In this document: positions 9,106 to 17,902 of the stretch, piece by piece
Layout of the letters: each line of letters opens with the position of its first letter
How positions within the stretch are numbered: the stretch's first letter is position 1
Assembly (NCBI RefSeq): GCF_900177615.1
Contig: NZ_FXAP01000002.1
Location: forward strand, 620,001-684,000
DNA: 64,000 bases
DNA from: Plantibacter flavus
Lineage (GTDB): Bacteria > Actinomycetota > Actinomycetes > Actinomycetales > Microbacteriaceae
Direction of reading: 5' to 3'
Notes under the pieces: model-generated
Databases searched by the model: none
Told to the model about the DNA's origin: nothing
What the model saw: only the letters and a program-made list of their open reading frames with translations
Translations under genes and position numbers: made by a program

Positions 9106-10776
9106 ATGTCGAAGTTGGCCGAAGTGCTGGTGGCGCAGGGTGCGCTCAGTCGTGAGGTGTTCCGTGGCCTCGACATGGAACCCCAGAGCGAGGAGCATCT
9201 GCTCGATAGTCTCCTGCGCACGGGGGAGCTGAAGGTCAGTCAGATCCGGCGCGCACAGGCTGCGGTTGCTGGTGTGGAATTTGTCGAGCTATCGGGTTTC
9301 ACGGTTGATGCTGAGGCTGTGCGGTTGGTGCCGTCGGGTGTCTGTCGACGCCACGAAGTGCTGCCGATCGGCTTCCGCTCAGGATCCCTCCTGGTCGCCA
9401 TGGCGGATCCCGGCAATCTGCTGGCCACCGACGATGTTCGCGTATACGCCCGGCACAATGTCATTGGAGTCGCCGCTGACCGTGACGACGTCCTGGCGGC
9501 CATCGACCGGTACCATCGCGCGGACGATGAACTCCATGATTTGACCTCGTCGCTGGCGGAGTCTGACGGTGCGCAGCAGGATACGAATGCGGAACTGACC
9601 GGGGCGTCCGACGTGGACGCTCCGATTGTGCGCTACGTGAACTTGCTGGTATCGCAGGCTATCCAGGACAAAGCTTCCGATGTCCATATCGAGCCGGGTG
9701 AAACGGGTGTGCGTATCCGGTATCGCGTAGACGGCGTGTTGCACGAGATGCAGACGGCGCCTCGCTCCATTCAGAACGAGCTCGTTTCACGTCTGAAGAT
9801 CATGAGTGAGATCGATATCGCCGAGCGGAGACGACCGCAGGATGGCCGAATGTCTGTCCGTCATGCGGGCCGCGACATCGACCTCCGGGTCGCGACGCTT
9901 CCCACGGTGTGGGGGGAGAAGATCGTCATGCGCATCCTCGACACCGCGCACACCGGGCTGACCTTGCAAGATCTGAACCTTCTTCCGCACAACGCCGAAA
10001 CGTTCGCAGAGGCCTACGGAAAACCGTATGGGATGGTGTTGGTGACCGGCCCGACCGGGTCGGGGAAGTCGACGACGCTCTACACCACGTTGAACGAGGT
10101 CGCCCGGCCGGAAATCAACGTCATCACGGTAGAAGATCCGGTCGAATACCGAATGCCCGGCGTGAACCAGGTCCAGGTGAACGTGAAAGCCGGGCTAACG
10201 TTCCCAACCGCGCTGCGCAGCATGTTGCGCAGCGATCCCGACGTCATCCTGATCGGCGAGATCCGCGATTCCGAAACGGCTCAGATAGCGATCGAGGCGT
10301 CCCTCACCGGACATATGGTCTTGTCGACATTGCACACCAACGATGCCCCGGGCGCTATCACTCGGTTGACCGAGATGGGCGTCGAACCATTCCTGGTCGG
10401 CTCAGCGCTCGACTGCGTCGTCGCGCAACGTTTGGCCCGGCGACTCTGTGAGCAGTGCAAAGCCCCCGCGACGTACGGGCCAGGTGAGCTTGCTCGGATG
10501 CGATTCCGCATCTCCGCCCACGGAGAGCCTCCTACCCTCTACCGACCCGTCGGGTGTGTCAGCTGCTCCGGCAGCGGCTATCGCGGACGCGTTGCCATTC
10601 ACGAGGTGATGGCTGTCACGGAGGAAATCGAACGGCTCGCCGTCCAGCGCGCACCGGCTGCGGAAATCGGCCGGGTAGCCCTCCAGCAGGGCATGCTGTC
10701 GCTCCGACAAGACGGCTGGGAGAAAGCCAAGCTCGGCCTGACCACAGTCGAAGAAGTCTCCCGCGTCGTTGCCTAA
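9106..10776 (+). CDS. pilB: Type IV pilus assembly ATPase PilB
   Basis: This is the 556-residue cytoplasmic hexameric ATPase that drives pilus extension. It has an N-terminal GspE-type domain (about residues 1-135), then the secretion ATPase core with Walker A GPTGSGKS at 315-322, the Asp box around ITVEDPVEYR (340-349), Walker B DVILIGE (379-385) and the His box GHMVLSTLHTND (402-413). A tetracysteine zinc site is formed by C448, C451, C484 and C487, as in GspE/PilB. The ATG at 9106 has CGGAGGAG 7 bp upstream. It is the first gene of the pilus operon, with pilT overlapping or adjoining and pilC next. Confidence 0.95.
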   Translation: MSKLAEVLVAQGALSREVFRGLDMEPQSEEHLLDSLLRTGELKVSQIRRAQAAVAGVEFVELSGFTVDAEAVRLVPSGVCRRHEVLPIGFRSGSLLVAMADPGNLLATDDVRVYARHNVIGVAADRDDVLAAIDRYHRADDELHDLTSSLAESDGAQQDTNAELTGASDVDAPIVRYVNLLVSQAIQDKASDVHIEPGETGVRIRYRVDGVLHEMQTAPRSIQNELVSRLKIMSEIDIAERRRPQDGRMSVRHAGRDIDLRVATLPTVWGEKIVMRILDTAHTGLTLQDLNLLPHNAETFAEAYGKPYGMVLVTGPTGSGKSTTLYTTLNEVARPEINVITVEDPVEYRMPGVNQVQVNVKAGLTFPTALRSMLRSDPDVILIGEIRDSETAQIAIEASLTGHMVLSTLHTNDAPGAITRLTEMGVEPFLVGSALDCVVAQRLARRLCEQCKAPATYGPGELARMRFRISAHGEPPTLYRPVGCVSCSGSGYRGRVAIHEVMAVTEEIERLAVQRAPAAEIGRVALQQGMLSLRQDGWEKAKLGLTTVEEVSRVVA

Positions 10777-10822
10777 CTACCCGCGCCCCAACCCCACGCC
10801 CCACACTCTGAAAGAACCGTCC

Positions 10823-12055
10823 GTGATATCCGATCCCTCCCCCCTCCTCGACCCCTTCGCCGGCGAAACCCTCGACGGCCTCCTACACATGGGCGGCGAA
10901 CCCCAGCCGCCCACCCCCGCTGACCTGCACCATGAGCCAGTGTTCACGCCGCCGTCACCGATCAGCCCGACAGCTGGACTGCACGCAGTCCTCTTGGAAG
11001 CCGTGACACGAAAGGCATCGGATGTGCACGTCACTGCCGGCACCGCGCCCATGCTGCGCGTGATGGGCGAGCTGCAGCCAGTCACTGCCGAGTTTCCGAC
11101 GTGGGGTGCAGCGTCGATCGAGCGCGAACTCTTCAGTCTGCTCAGCGACGCGCAAGCAGCGAGCCTTCGCGAGCGGTCGGAACTTGACCTTGCGCTCACG
11201 ATCGAGAACGGAAGCCGCTTTCGTGTTAACGTCTTCCGACAGCGAGGCACCTATGCGGCTGCGTTCCGGCTCGTCCCTGACCGCATCCGATCACTGCGCG
11301 AGCTGGGAATGTCCGATGACATCGCCGCTTTCGCTGACCGGCCCCGCGGTCTCGTCCTCGTCACAGGCCCCACCGGTTCGGGAAAATCGACCACGCTCGC
11401 CGCGCTCCTCGATCTGGTGAACGCGAAACGCTCGTGTCACATCATGACCATCGAGGATCCGATCGAATTCGTCCACGCGAACAAGCGTTCCATCGTCAAT
11501 CAGCGGGAAGTCGGCTCCGACACCACCAGCTTCGGGATGGCGCTGCGGCAAGTGCTGCGACAGGATCCCGACGTGATCCTGATTGGCGAGCTTCGAGATC
11601 ATGAAACCATCTCGGTCGCGCTCACCGCCGCGGAGACCGGTCACCTCGTGCTGGCCAGCCTGCACACACAGACCGCAGCGCAGACCATCGACCGCATCGT
11701 CGACGCGTTCCCGTCTCATCAACAAAACCAAGTACGTATGCAACTCGCCTCAACACTGCAAGGTGTGGTGTGTCAGGCGCTCTTGCCTCGGCGGGACGGT
11801 GGTGGCAGGATCGCCGCGACAGAGATCCTGCAGGTCACACCCGCGGTATCCAACCTCATCCGCGAAGGCAAGAACTACCAAATCCCCACCGCCATTCAAG
11901 CCGGCCGCAACGTTGGAATGATCTCCCTCGAGCAAAGCCTCGCGGGCCTGGTAAACACGGGAGTGATCAGCGCGCACGACGCACGATCCAGAATCACCGA
12001 CGACGAACAGTTCACCCGCATGCTGCACGGCGCAGGCAACGAGGGTGTGCGCTGA
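10823..12055 (+). CDS. pilT: Type IV pilus retraction ATPase PilT
   Basis: This is a secretion ATPase that depolymerises the pilus and powers twitching. A Pro-rich N-terminal tail precedes the PAS-like N-domain (VTRKASDVHVTAG). The core then shows Walker A GPTGSGKST, the Asp box TIEDPIEFVH, Walker B DVILIGELRD, the His box GHLVLASLHTQ and the PilT hallmark motif TPAVSNLIREGK (AIRNLIRE type). The start is uncertain: GTG 10823 follows pilB after 46 bp, with only a weak GAAAGAA upstream; a TTG at 10769 would add 18 residues and overlap pilB by 8 bp. Its stop codon overlaps the pilC start (TGATG). PilT next to PilB implies a retractable pilus. Confidence 0.92.
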   Translation: MISDPSPLLDPFAGETLDGLLHMGGEPQPPTPADLHHEPVFTPPSPISPTAGLHAVLLEAVTRKASDVHVTAGTAPMLRVMGELQPVTAEFPTWGAASIERELFSLLSDAQAASLRERSELDLALTIENGSRFRVNVFRQRGTYAAAFRLVPDRIRSLRELGMSDDIAAFADRPRGLVLVTGPTGSGKSTTLAALLDLVNAKRSCHIMTIEDPIEFVHANKRSIVNQREVGSDTTSFGMALRQVLRQDPDVILIGELRDHETISVALTAAETGHLVLASLHTQTAAQTIDRIVDAFPSHQQNQVRMQLASTLQGVVCQALLPRRDGGGRIAATEILQVTPAVSNLIREGKNYQIPTAIQAGRNVGMISLEQSLAGLVNTGVISAHDARSRITDDEQFTRMLHGAGNEGVR

Positions 12056-13284
12056 TGGCTGATGCAACCACCTTCGCCTACACCGCCCGGCGAGCAAACG
12101 GGCGACTGGTGAAGGGGCGCATGGATGCGCAGTCCGAGGCGGTGGTCGTTGCACGCATGCGGGAGCTGTCACTCAGCCCCGTCGCGATCACCGAGTTGAC
12201 GAAGGGGGTCGGATTCCAACGCGAGATCAGCTGGGCGGGCTTCAAAACCCCGAGTAAACCCAAAGATCTCGCGATGATGACCAGGCAGTTGGCGACGATG
12301 ATCACCGCAGGTATCGGCCTGCTCAGCGCCCTCGGTATCCTTGCCGAGCAAACCGAGAATACGGCTCTGCGAGAACTGCTGACCTCCGTCCGCGATGATG
12401 TGGAATCTGGCCAGTCGCTCTCTGACGCCGTCGCGAAGCATCCGACGCAGTTCCCCGCGGTGGTCATCAGCATGATCCGCGCCGGCGAATCCGGCGGTTT
12501 CCTCGAACGATCTCTGTCCGCAACTGCCCTCACCCTCGAGAAGCAAGTTGCACTGCGAGCGACTGTGAAATCTGCCATGACGTACCCCATCGTGGTCCTG
12601 GGTATGGCTGTCGCCGCAGTCGCCGTCATGCTGCTGTTCGTCGTCCCCGTGTTCAAGACCATGTTCGAGGACATCGGTGGCGGACTTCCCATCCCCACCC
12701 AGATCCTCGTAGCCCTCTCCGAGTCCCTCATCTGGCTTGCCCCGCTTCTGACCATCCTCACCGCCGCCGGCGCGCTGTGGTGGTCCAGGAACCGTCACCG
12801 CAGCGCCGTTCGTCAGATCATCGATCCCATCAAACTCAAAATTCCTATCTTCGGTCCACTCGTGCAACGCATCGCGGTCGCCCAGTTCTGTCGAACGTTC
12901 TCCAGCATGCTCAGCGCCGGCGTACCGCTGCTCTCAGCGCTGTCGATCGTCGCCTCGACGACCAACAACACCGTCGTCGAGGCGGCCATTGAACGCACTG
13001 GAAGCGCCGTCCGCCTCGGAGAACCGTTTGCCCAGTCGCTCGCCACCGAACCCGTCTTCCCGCCGATGGTCACGCAAATGCTCAGCATCGGTGAGAGCTC
13101 GGGCTCGATGGAACAAATGCTCGAGTCGCTCGCGGGATTCATGGAAGTCGAAGTCGATGCGGCAACCGCATCGCTGATGTCCATGATCGAGCCCGTCATG
13201 GTGGCATTGCTAGGCGTAGTCATCGGCGCCATGGTCATCGCGCTCTACCTCCCGATCTTCGAGATCGTCACCGTCATGCAGTAG
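12055..13284 (+). CDS. pilC: Type IV pilus inner-membrane platform protein PilC
   Basis: This 409-residue type II secretion F-family protein forms the membrane platform that couples PilB/PilT to pilin polymerisation. It has two homologous T2SF domains (around residues 70-195 and 270-395) and three membrane helices, near VVLGMAVAAVAVMLLFVVPVF, IWLAPLLTILTAAGALWW and the C-terminal VALLGVVIGAMVIALYLPIF. The conserved MxxAGESGG-type segment appears twice (MIRAGESGGFLE and MLSIGESSGSME). The start ATG overlaps the pilT stop. An N-terminal ATFAYTARRANGRLVKG stretch is typical of the family. Confidence 0.94.
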   Translation: MADATTFAYTARRANGRLVKGRMDAQSEAVVVARMRELSLSPVAITELTKGVGFQREISWAGFKTPSKPKDLAMMTRQLATMITAGIGLLSALGILAEQTENTALRELLTSVRDDVESGQSLSDAVAKHPTQFPAVVISMIRAGESGGFLERSLSATALTLEKQVALRATVKSAMTYPIVVLGMAVAAVAVMLLFVVPVFKTMFEDIGGGLPIPTQILVALSESLIWLAPLLTILTAAGALWWSRNRHRSAVRQIIDPIKLKIPIFGPLVQRIAVAQFCRTFSSMLSAGVPLLSALSIVASTTNNTVVEAAIERTGSAVRLGEPFAQSLATEPVFPPMVTQMLSIGESSGSMEQMLESLAGFMEVEVDAATASLMSMIEPVMVALLGVVIGAMVIALYLPIFEIVTVMQ

Positions 13285-13441
13285 CGCACCCCGGTAAACA
13301 TTGCCCCGGAATGTGTACCGACAGCCAGGGCGAATTTGGCGCGCCCGGAACCGGGCCGCGAGCGTTCTCACCGGAACCTCCAGACGGCAGAGCAGCGACC
13401 CAACACCGCCACTAACCATGTTACTATTTATCCGCCAGCTG

Positions 13442-13471
13442 TTGATATTACAGACGGTTACCCTCTATTAC
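13442..13471 (+). promoter_or_regulatory. Probable promoter of the major pilin gene
   Basis: TTGATA (13442-13447) and TATTAC (13466-13471) are separated by 18 bp and lie 22 bp before the pilin ATG, in the only AT-rich part of the 209-bp pilC-pilin gap. A dedicated promoter here fits the need for far more pilin than assembly machinery. Confidence 0.5.
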
Positions 13472-13493
13472 GCATCACAGGATTGGACTACCC

Positions 13494-13982
13494 ATGCATT
13501 TCGACCTCCTCGCAAAACTCGACGAGCGTCGCCGCGCCCTGCGCGAAAATAAGGATGGCGGCTTCACGCTCGTCGAGCTCATTGTCGTTGTCCTCGTCGT
13601 CGGTATCCTCGCCGGCATCGCGGTCCCGATCTACATCGGTGTGCAGAACAACGCGAAAGACAGCGCCGTGCAGGCTGACCTCGCAAACGCGAAGACCGCC
13701 GTGGTGTCGTACATGACGACCAAGGGGTCGTACGCGGATCTGAAGGATGACCTGCTCGAGAGCATGAACGACCTGAAGAACCACGGCCTGACCAAGAGCC
13801 AGTACGTGATCAGTGATCTGAAGTTCACCGCGGGCACCGAGCAGGAGTTCTGCATCACGGCACTGTCGGAGACGAAGAACACCTTCTACGTCACATCAGC
13901 AGAAGGCGTCGCGCAGGCCGAGGACCCTGCGGCGCTGCCCACTGGATGCGACGCGCCGACCGAAAAGCCGTCGAACCCCTAA
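13494..13982 (+). CDS. pilA: Major type IV pilin
   Basis: This 162-residue prepilin carries a long charged leader (22 residues) and the classic cleavage/methylation site GG|FTLVEL, with Glu at +5, followed by the hydrophobic N-terminal helix IVVVLVVGILAGIAVPIYIGV. The rest is a small C-terminal head with two cysteines (EQEFC and TGCD) near the end, consistent with a D-region-like disulfide loop. AGGATTGG lies upstream of the ATG. It has its own likely promoter and is followed by strong hairpins. It should be processed by the PilD encoded at 17899-18741. Confidence 0.93.
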   Translation: MHFDLLAKLDERRRALRENKDGGFTLVELIVVVLVVGILAGIAVPIYIGVQNNAKDSAVQADLANAKTAVVSYMTTKGSYADLKDDLLESMNDLKNHGLTKSQYVISDLKFTAGTEQEFCITALSETKNTFYVTSAEGVAQAEDPAALPTGCDAPTEKPSNP

Positions 13983-13994
13983 GCGTCGCAATGC

Positions 13995-14052
13995 CGCACG
14001 CTTCGGCGTGCGCCGGGATGACCGCTGCGGTGCTGCCGCAGTGGTCATCCCG
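13995..14052 (+). terminator. Twin hairpins after the pilin gene
   Basis: Two strong stem-loops follow the pilin stop codon. The first is CGCACGC-TTCG-GCGTGCG (13995-14012), a 7-bp stem with a stable UUCG tetraloop. The second pairs 14014-14030 with 14036-14052 (17 bp including one G-U, 5-nt loop). A weak pyrimidine-rich run follows. They probably stop most transcripts, or protect the pilin mRNA 3' end, so that pilin is made in excess of downstream genes. Confidence 0.75.
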
Positions 14053-14083
14053 CCCCTGTTACTTCTCTCCCGATTGGTCAGCC

Positions 14084-15397
14084 GTGCTCCTACCGCCCGC
14101 AGCCTCTTATGCGAGCCGACCGAACGCCCTCGAGTATCGAGATCGCGGATCGAGCCTCATGGAAGCGATCGTCGCGCTCCTGGTTTTTGCCATCATGGCC
14201 ACGGGATCAATCGCCGGCATCACGTCAGCCCTGAAGATGATCGCCGAATCCCGCTACCGGCAGGCCGCGCACAACCTCGCGTCGCAAGACATTGACCGCA
14301 TGCGAGCGGTACCTGAACTGGCTGACATGAAATCGTTGGAATACGACGTGACCCTCGACGGCACCACATTCGTCGTGGACCGCTCGATCGGCTGGGAAAC
14401 GCCGCACATCGGCCCTGTGCTGCCTGACGATGGCAGTGGGAGCAGTGCAAGCGGCTGTCCGCGTGTAGCGGTGGAAACGACCCGTTACGTGAGCGTCGAG
14501 GTCACGGTGACGTGGACGGGTATGAGCCCGCTCGGCGGTGCGGTGACCAGTAAGACCCTCATCGGCGCGAATGACACCATCGACTCTCCCGGCACCGGCT
14601 CGATCATCGTCGAGACCTATAACGCCGTCGGTGAGCACCTCGCCGCATCATCCGTCACCGCAACTATTGAGCCAGCACCTGTGCCCGGAGAACCCGAGCC
14701 GCCCGCCGGAACGCCCCGCACTGTCCCAGGTCAGTGCTCCGTTATCACCGACCTCGCGCCCGGCGACTACACGGTCTCTCTGTCGGCGCTCGGCGCCCAT
14801 CTCACACCAACCCACGAAGTGGCACCTACGCAAACGGTCACCGTCACAGCCGGTCACTCGATCACGACACGCTTCGTCTATGACGACCGTATTTGGATCA
14901 AGGCCGTCGCCCGTCAACCGTCCACAGGCGCCCCCTGGGGCGCTCTGATGGCGTCTGACATGAAGCTTGCCGTCATCGGCCCCGACAACACCACCCTCTA
15001 CGACCTCGCCGATGAAATCCCTGTGCATCCCTCCGCCCGCGGGTACCAGATCGTCGCCGGCGGCGGGGAGACGTGCCGCGCCGCAGACCCAGACGAGTGG
15101 ACCGTCGCGCAAAAGCGGTACCCCGCGGTCCCCGTGACTGGTCCATCCAACGCGCCGGAAGTGTCCTACCAAGGCTGGGGTGTCGATCTCGCCAACCTCG
15201 CCGGTATCGCAACGATCACCGCACAAGATCCAGCAGGACTGTGCTCGCCGCTGACCTTCGTCCGGGCAGACCCGACGCAGCCCCGCGAGCCACTCTTCAT
15301 GCCGTTCGGAACCTGGGATGTCCGCTATGGCACCCGATGTGACTCCTTCACCTTCGGGCCGACAGGGGCCGGACCCGTCAAGCGGTGCACAACATGA
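14084..15397 (+). CDS. Pilin-like protein (minor pilin, PilV/GspI-like) with a large ectodomain
   Basis: A leader ending in YRDRG is followed by SSLMEAIVALLVFAIMATGSI, a prepilin site with cleavage after Gly and Glu at +5. The ectodomain is about 380 residues, much longer than a usual minor pilin. It contains a carboxypeptidase-regulatory or Cna-B-like segment (GSIIVETYNAVGEHL, then APGDYTVSLSALG) and ends with several cysteines. The start is uncertain; GTG 14084 is the first in-frame start after the hairpins and gives a 22-residue leader, but it has no clear ribosome-binding site. Its stop overlaps the next gene (ATGA). It is likely a tip or priming subunit. Confidence 0.8.
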   Translation: MLLPPAASYASRPNALEYRDRGSSLMEAIVALLVFAIMATGSIAGITSALKMIAESRYRQAAHNLASQDIDRMRAVPELADMKSLEYDVTLDGTTFVVDRSIGWETPHIGPVLPDDGSGSSASGCPRVAVETTRYVSVEVTVTWTGMSPLGGAVTSKTLIGANDTIDSPGTGSIIVETYNAVGEHLAASSVTATIEPAPVPGEPEPPAGTPRTVPGQCSVITDLAPGDYTVSLSALGAHLTPTHEVAPTQTVTVTAGHSITTRFVYDDRIWIKAVARQPSTGAPWGALMASDMKLAVIGPDNTTLYDLADEIPVHPSARGYQIVAGGGETCRAADPDEWTVAQKRYPAVPVTGPSNAPEVSYQGWGVDLANLAGIATITAQDPAGLCSPLTFVRADPTQPREPLFMPFGTWDVRYGTRCDSFTFGPTGAGPVKRCTT

Positions 15398-16071
15398 CAC
15401 CGGGTGTCGTACACCGGCGGCGCCCTGATGAGGGGATCAGTTTGGCAGAACTGATGGTCACCATCATGCTCATCGCCATCGTGATGACGATCGCGACCGG
15501 AGCGTTCGCGTCGATGGCTCGAGTGACTGCCAACGCGCAATCCATCGATCTCGATGTGCGCAATGCTTCGAACGCCATGAATGAAGTGTCGCGGGTGCTG
15601 CGCGCCGCGACCCGCAACCCCGTTCGAGAAACCGCCCTCGCGGCACCCGCGGTCATTGAAGCCCGAGCAGACACCGTATCGGTGTACGCGTACGTCAACC
15701 TTGAAAACGCGGACGCACGCCCGATCATGGTGACGTTCGCCGTGACGGACACCAACGACTTCGTTGAATCCACCTACGACGGCGTCCAGGATGAGCGAGG
15801 CTACTGGGACTTCACCGGCCCAGCCCGCACACGCACCCTCGCCGAGAACGTCCAGCGAACGCCCGAGCAACCAACATTCCGCTACCTCGACCTCGCCCAG
15901 CGCACGCTCGAACTCGAAACCGACGGCGCTCTCTCGGAACGCAACCGGCGCCAGGTCACGGCCGTGGAGCTGCAGATCACCGTGGATGGTGTCGACGGTG
16001 CCAACAACCGCGTTGGTATCACCCTTCAATCAACGGCGCATCTGTCCAATGTGCACAACGCGAGGAGCTAA
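15394..16071 (+). CDS. Minor pilin (PilW/GspJ-like)
   Basis: The N-terminus reads RRRPDEG|ISLAELMVTIMLIAIVMT: a prepilin site with Glu at +5 and a hydrophobic helix, followed by a roughly 190-residue head. The head begins with the SxDxxxRNASNAMNEVSRVLRAA helix typical of PilW/GspJ-type subunits. I took the ATG at 15394, which overlaps the stop of the upstream gene, over GTG 15385. It is translationally coupled inside the minor pilin block and is probably part of the priming complex. Confidence 0.82.
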   Translation: MTPGVVHRRRPDEGISLAELMVTIMLIAIVMTIATGAFASMARVTANAQSIDLDVRNASNAMNEVSRVLRAATRNPVRETALAAPAVIEARADTVSVYAYVNLENADARPIMVTFAVTDTNDFVESTYDGVQDERGYWDFTGPARTRTLAENVQRTPEQPTFRYLDLAQRTLELETDGALSERNRRQVTAVELQITVDGVDGANNRVGITLQSTAHLSNVHNARS

Positions 16072-16075
16072 CCCC

Positions 16076-17902
16076 ATGGCACTCACACCCGCGACGCCGA
16101 CACACTCCCGCGACTCCGGCGCAGCCTTGCCTCTGGTGATCGCGCTCGGCATGGTCATCATCATCGTCGCGACAAGCGCGATCGCTTTCGCCAACGGCGG
16201 AGGGCTCAAATCCCGCCACGACGCGGACTGGGACGCGGCACTCGCCGCAGCATACGCCGGCGTCGAAGAGTACCGTTCACGACTGACCGCGATCAGTGAC
16301 TATCAACTGTGTATCAACGACAATTCTCCGTTCACTCCGGAGCCGCCTTCGGAGGTTGACGGCTGCGGGACTAATCCCGCCTTAAGCGTCGAGCCGGCCG
16401 GTGATTGGGCGAGGTTGGACGACAGGTCAGCATTCCGGTACGAAATCGACAACTCTGGTTACGCCTCAACGGGCGAACTCCGAATTCGAGCAACCGGGCG
16501 AGTGGGAACGGTGACGCGTTCCGTCATCGCTGAACTTCGCGAGGAAGACCTCACCCGATACGCGGCTCTTGTCATGTTTGCCACGCCCACAGCCAGCAGC
16601 AGTAATAACTGGGGCTCCTCGAACTGGGGCACCCCGGATTGGGGCGACCCAACAGCTCCCACCAGCGACCAGTTTGCGCGAAAGTGCGACCGCGCCGCCT
16701 GGGCGGGCCGTGACAGCGAGGCATGTCCGCAAACAGTGTGGGGAGCGCCGGGCACCCTCCTCGGCAATGCCGTTTGGCAAGGCCCGGTCCACTCGAACGA
16801 CAGCATCGTGGGCTGCGACGTCACCTTCGAGGACAGTTTTGGCTCGTCCGACCCGCACACGCGAGCTGACACGAGCCGCGGGTGCGGTGACGACCAACGA
16901 CCGGTTGTCTACAAGAAGGTCATCGACATTCCGACCACCCTTGGTGTGCTGCGCGAGAACACACAGCCCGTGCCAATCAACGGTGCGGTCGGCTGCTTGT
17001 ACACCGGCCCGACCTCAGTGAAGTTCCACAGCAACGGATCCATGACCGTGCGAAGCCCCCAAACGAAGTACACCAACGTCCGTCTGGACCTCCGCGATAT
17101 CCGCAACCCAGCTGAATGCGGCACACCCGGGACCGCGCCAGGAGCGCTGGGCAGCCCGGGCGGAGCAACCATTTCCGTCCTGGATGGCAGCATTCTCTAC
17201 GTTCAAGACATCACCGATGCGACGAAAGATCCGAACTCGCACGACACCTGGACTGTGCAGGCGGGCTGCTTCACGAGCAACGGTGTCGGCTTCCCGATTG
17301 CCGGCGAATCCCACCCGGTCGCGATCAACAACAACCAGTACCGCACTGCGGCGTGCCCGTACGGGGCACGGTCCGGCGACCTGTTCGTCGAGGGCGAGTT
17401 CACGGGGTCGATGTCTCTCGCCGCGGAAGGCTCCGCCTACCTCACCGGCAACCTCACGAACGTCGAACCGATGAGTGATCTCTTGGGGATCATGGCGCAA
17501 CGCGACATCGTGGTCTGGAACCCGATCACGTGGGAGCGCCCCATCGGTTGCGAGGTCAGCGGTGCTTGCGGATCGCCTATTCCACTTGTTGGGGGTGATC
17601 GGGAGATCTCGGCGTCGTTGCTGTCAACGAACGGCGGGATCGTCGTGCAGAACGCTGGTGCTGGAGGCAATCAAGGGGCGCTGCGCATTCATGGTTCCGT
17701 CGCTTCCCGATACGCCGGGATCACCCACATCACCGGCCCCGGCGGGTACACCGGCGGTTATCAGGACGTTGTCGTCACCTACAACGAACGCCTACGCTCC
17801 GCCGCCCCGCCCCGATTTATCCGACCAAACAGCGCGGTGCACACACTGGCAGAGCTCATTGAAGTGAAGCCCGCGTTCAGCCCCGACGGGACCCCGCAAT
17901 GA
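16076..17902 (+). CDS. PilX-like pilus-associated protein, large
   Basis: This 608-residue protein has an N-terminal RDSGAALPLVIALGMVIIIVATSAIAFA segment (split here by the membrane helix) that resembles PilX_N: Gly-Ala-Ala at the expected cleavage point but no Glu at +5. The long ectodomain holds a Trp/Asn/Ser-rich linker (NNWGSSNWGTPDWGDP, about residue 180), eight or more cysteines and many Gly-rich turns. GAGGAG precedes the ATG and the stop overlaps the pilD start. Its size and position suggest a pilus tip adhesin or assembly factor, an inference without a recognised domain. Confidence 0.75.
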   Translation: MALTPATPTHSRDSGAALPLVIALGMVIIIVATSAIAFANGGGLKSRHDADWDAALAAAYAGVEEYRSRLTAISDYQLCINDNSPFTPEPPSEVDGCGTNPALSVEPAGDWARLDDRSAFRYEIDNSGYASTGELRIRATGRVGTVTRSVIAELREEDLTRYAALVMFATPTASSSNNWGSSNWGTPDWGDPTAPTSDQFARKCDRAAWAGRDSEACPQTVWGAPGTLLGNAVWQGPVHSNDSIVGCDVTFEDSFGSSDPHTRADTSRGCGDDQRPVVYKKVIDIPTTLGVLRENTQPVPINGAVGCLYTGPTSVKFHSNGSMTVRSPQTKYTNVRLDLRDIRNPAECGTPGTAPGALGSPGGATISVLDGSILYVQDITDATKDPNSHDTWTVQAGCFTSNGVGFPIAGESHPVAINNNQYRTAACPYGARSGDLFVEGEFTGSMSLAAEGSAYLTGNLTNVEPMSDLLGIMAQRDIVVWNPITWERPIGCEVSGACGSPIPLVGGDREISASLLSTNGGIVVQNAGAGGNQGALRIHGSVASRYAGITHITGPGGYTGGYQDVVVTYNERLRSAAPPRFIRPNSAVHTLAELIEVKPAFSPDGTPQ

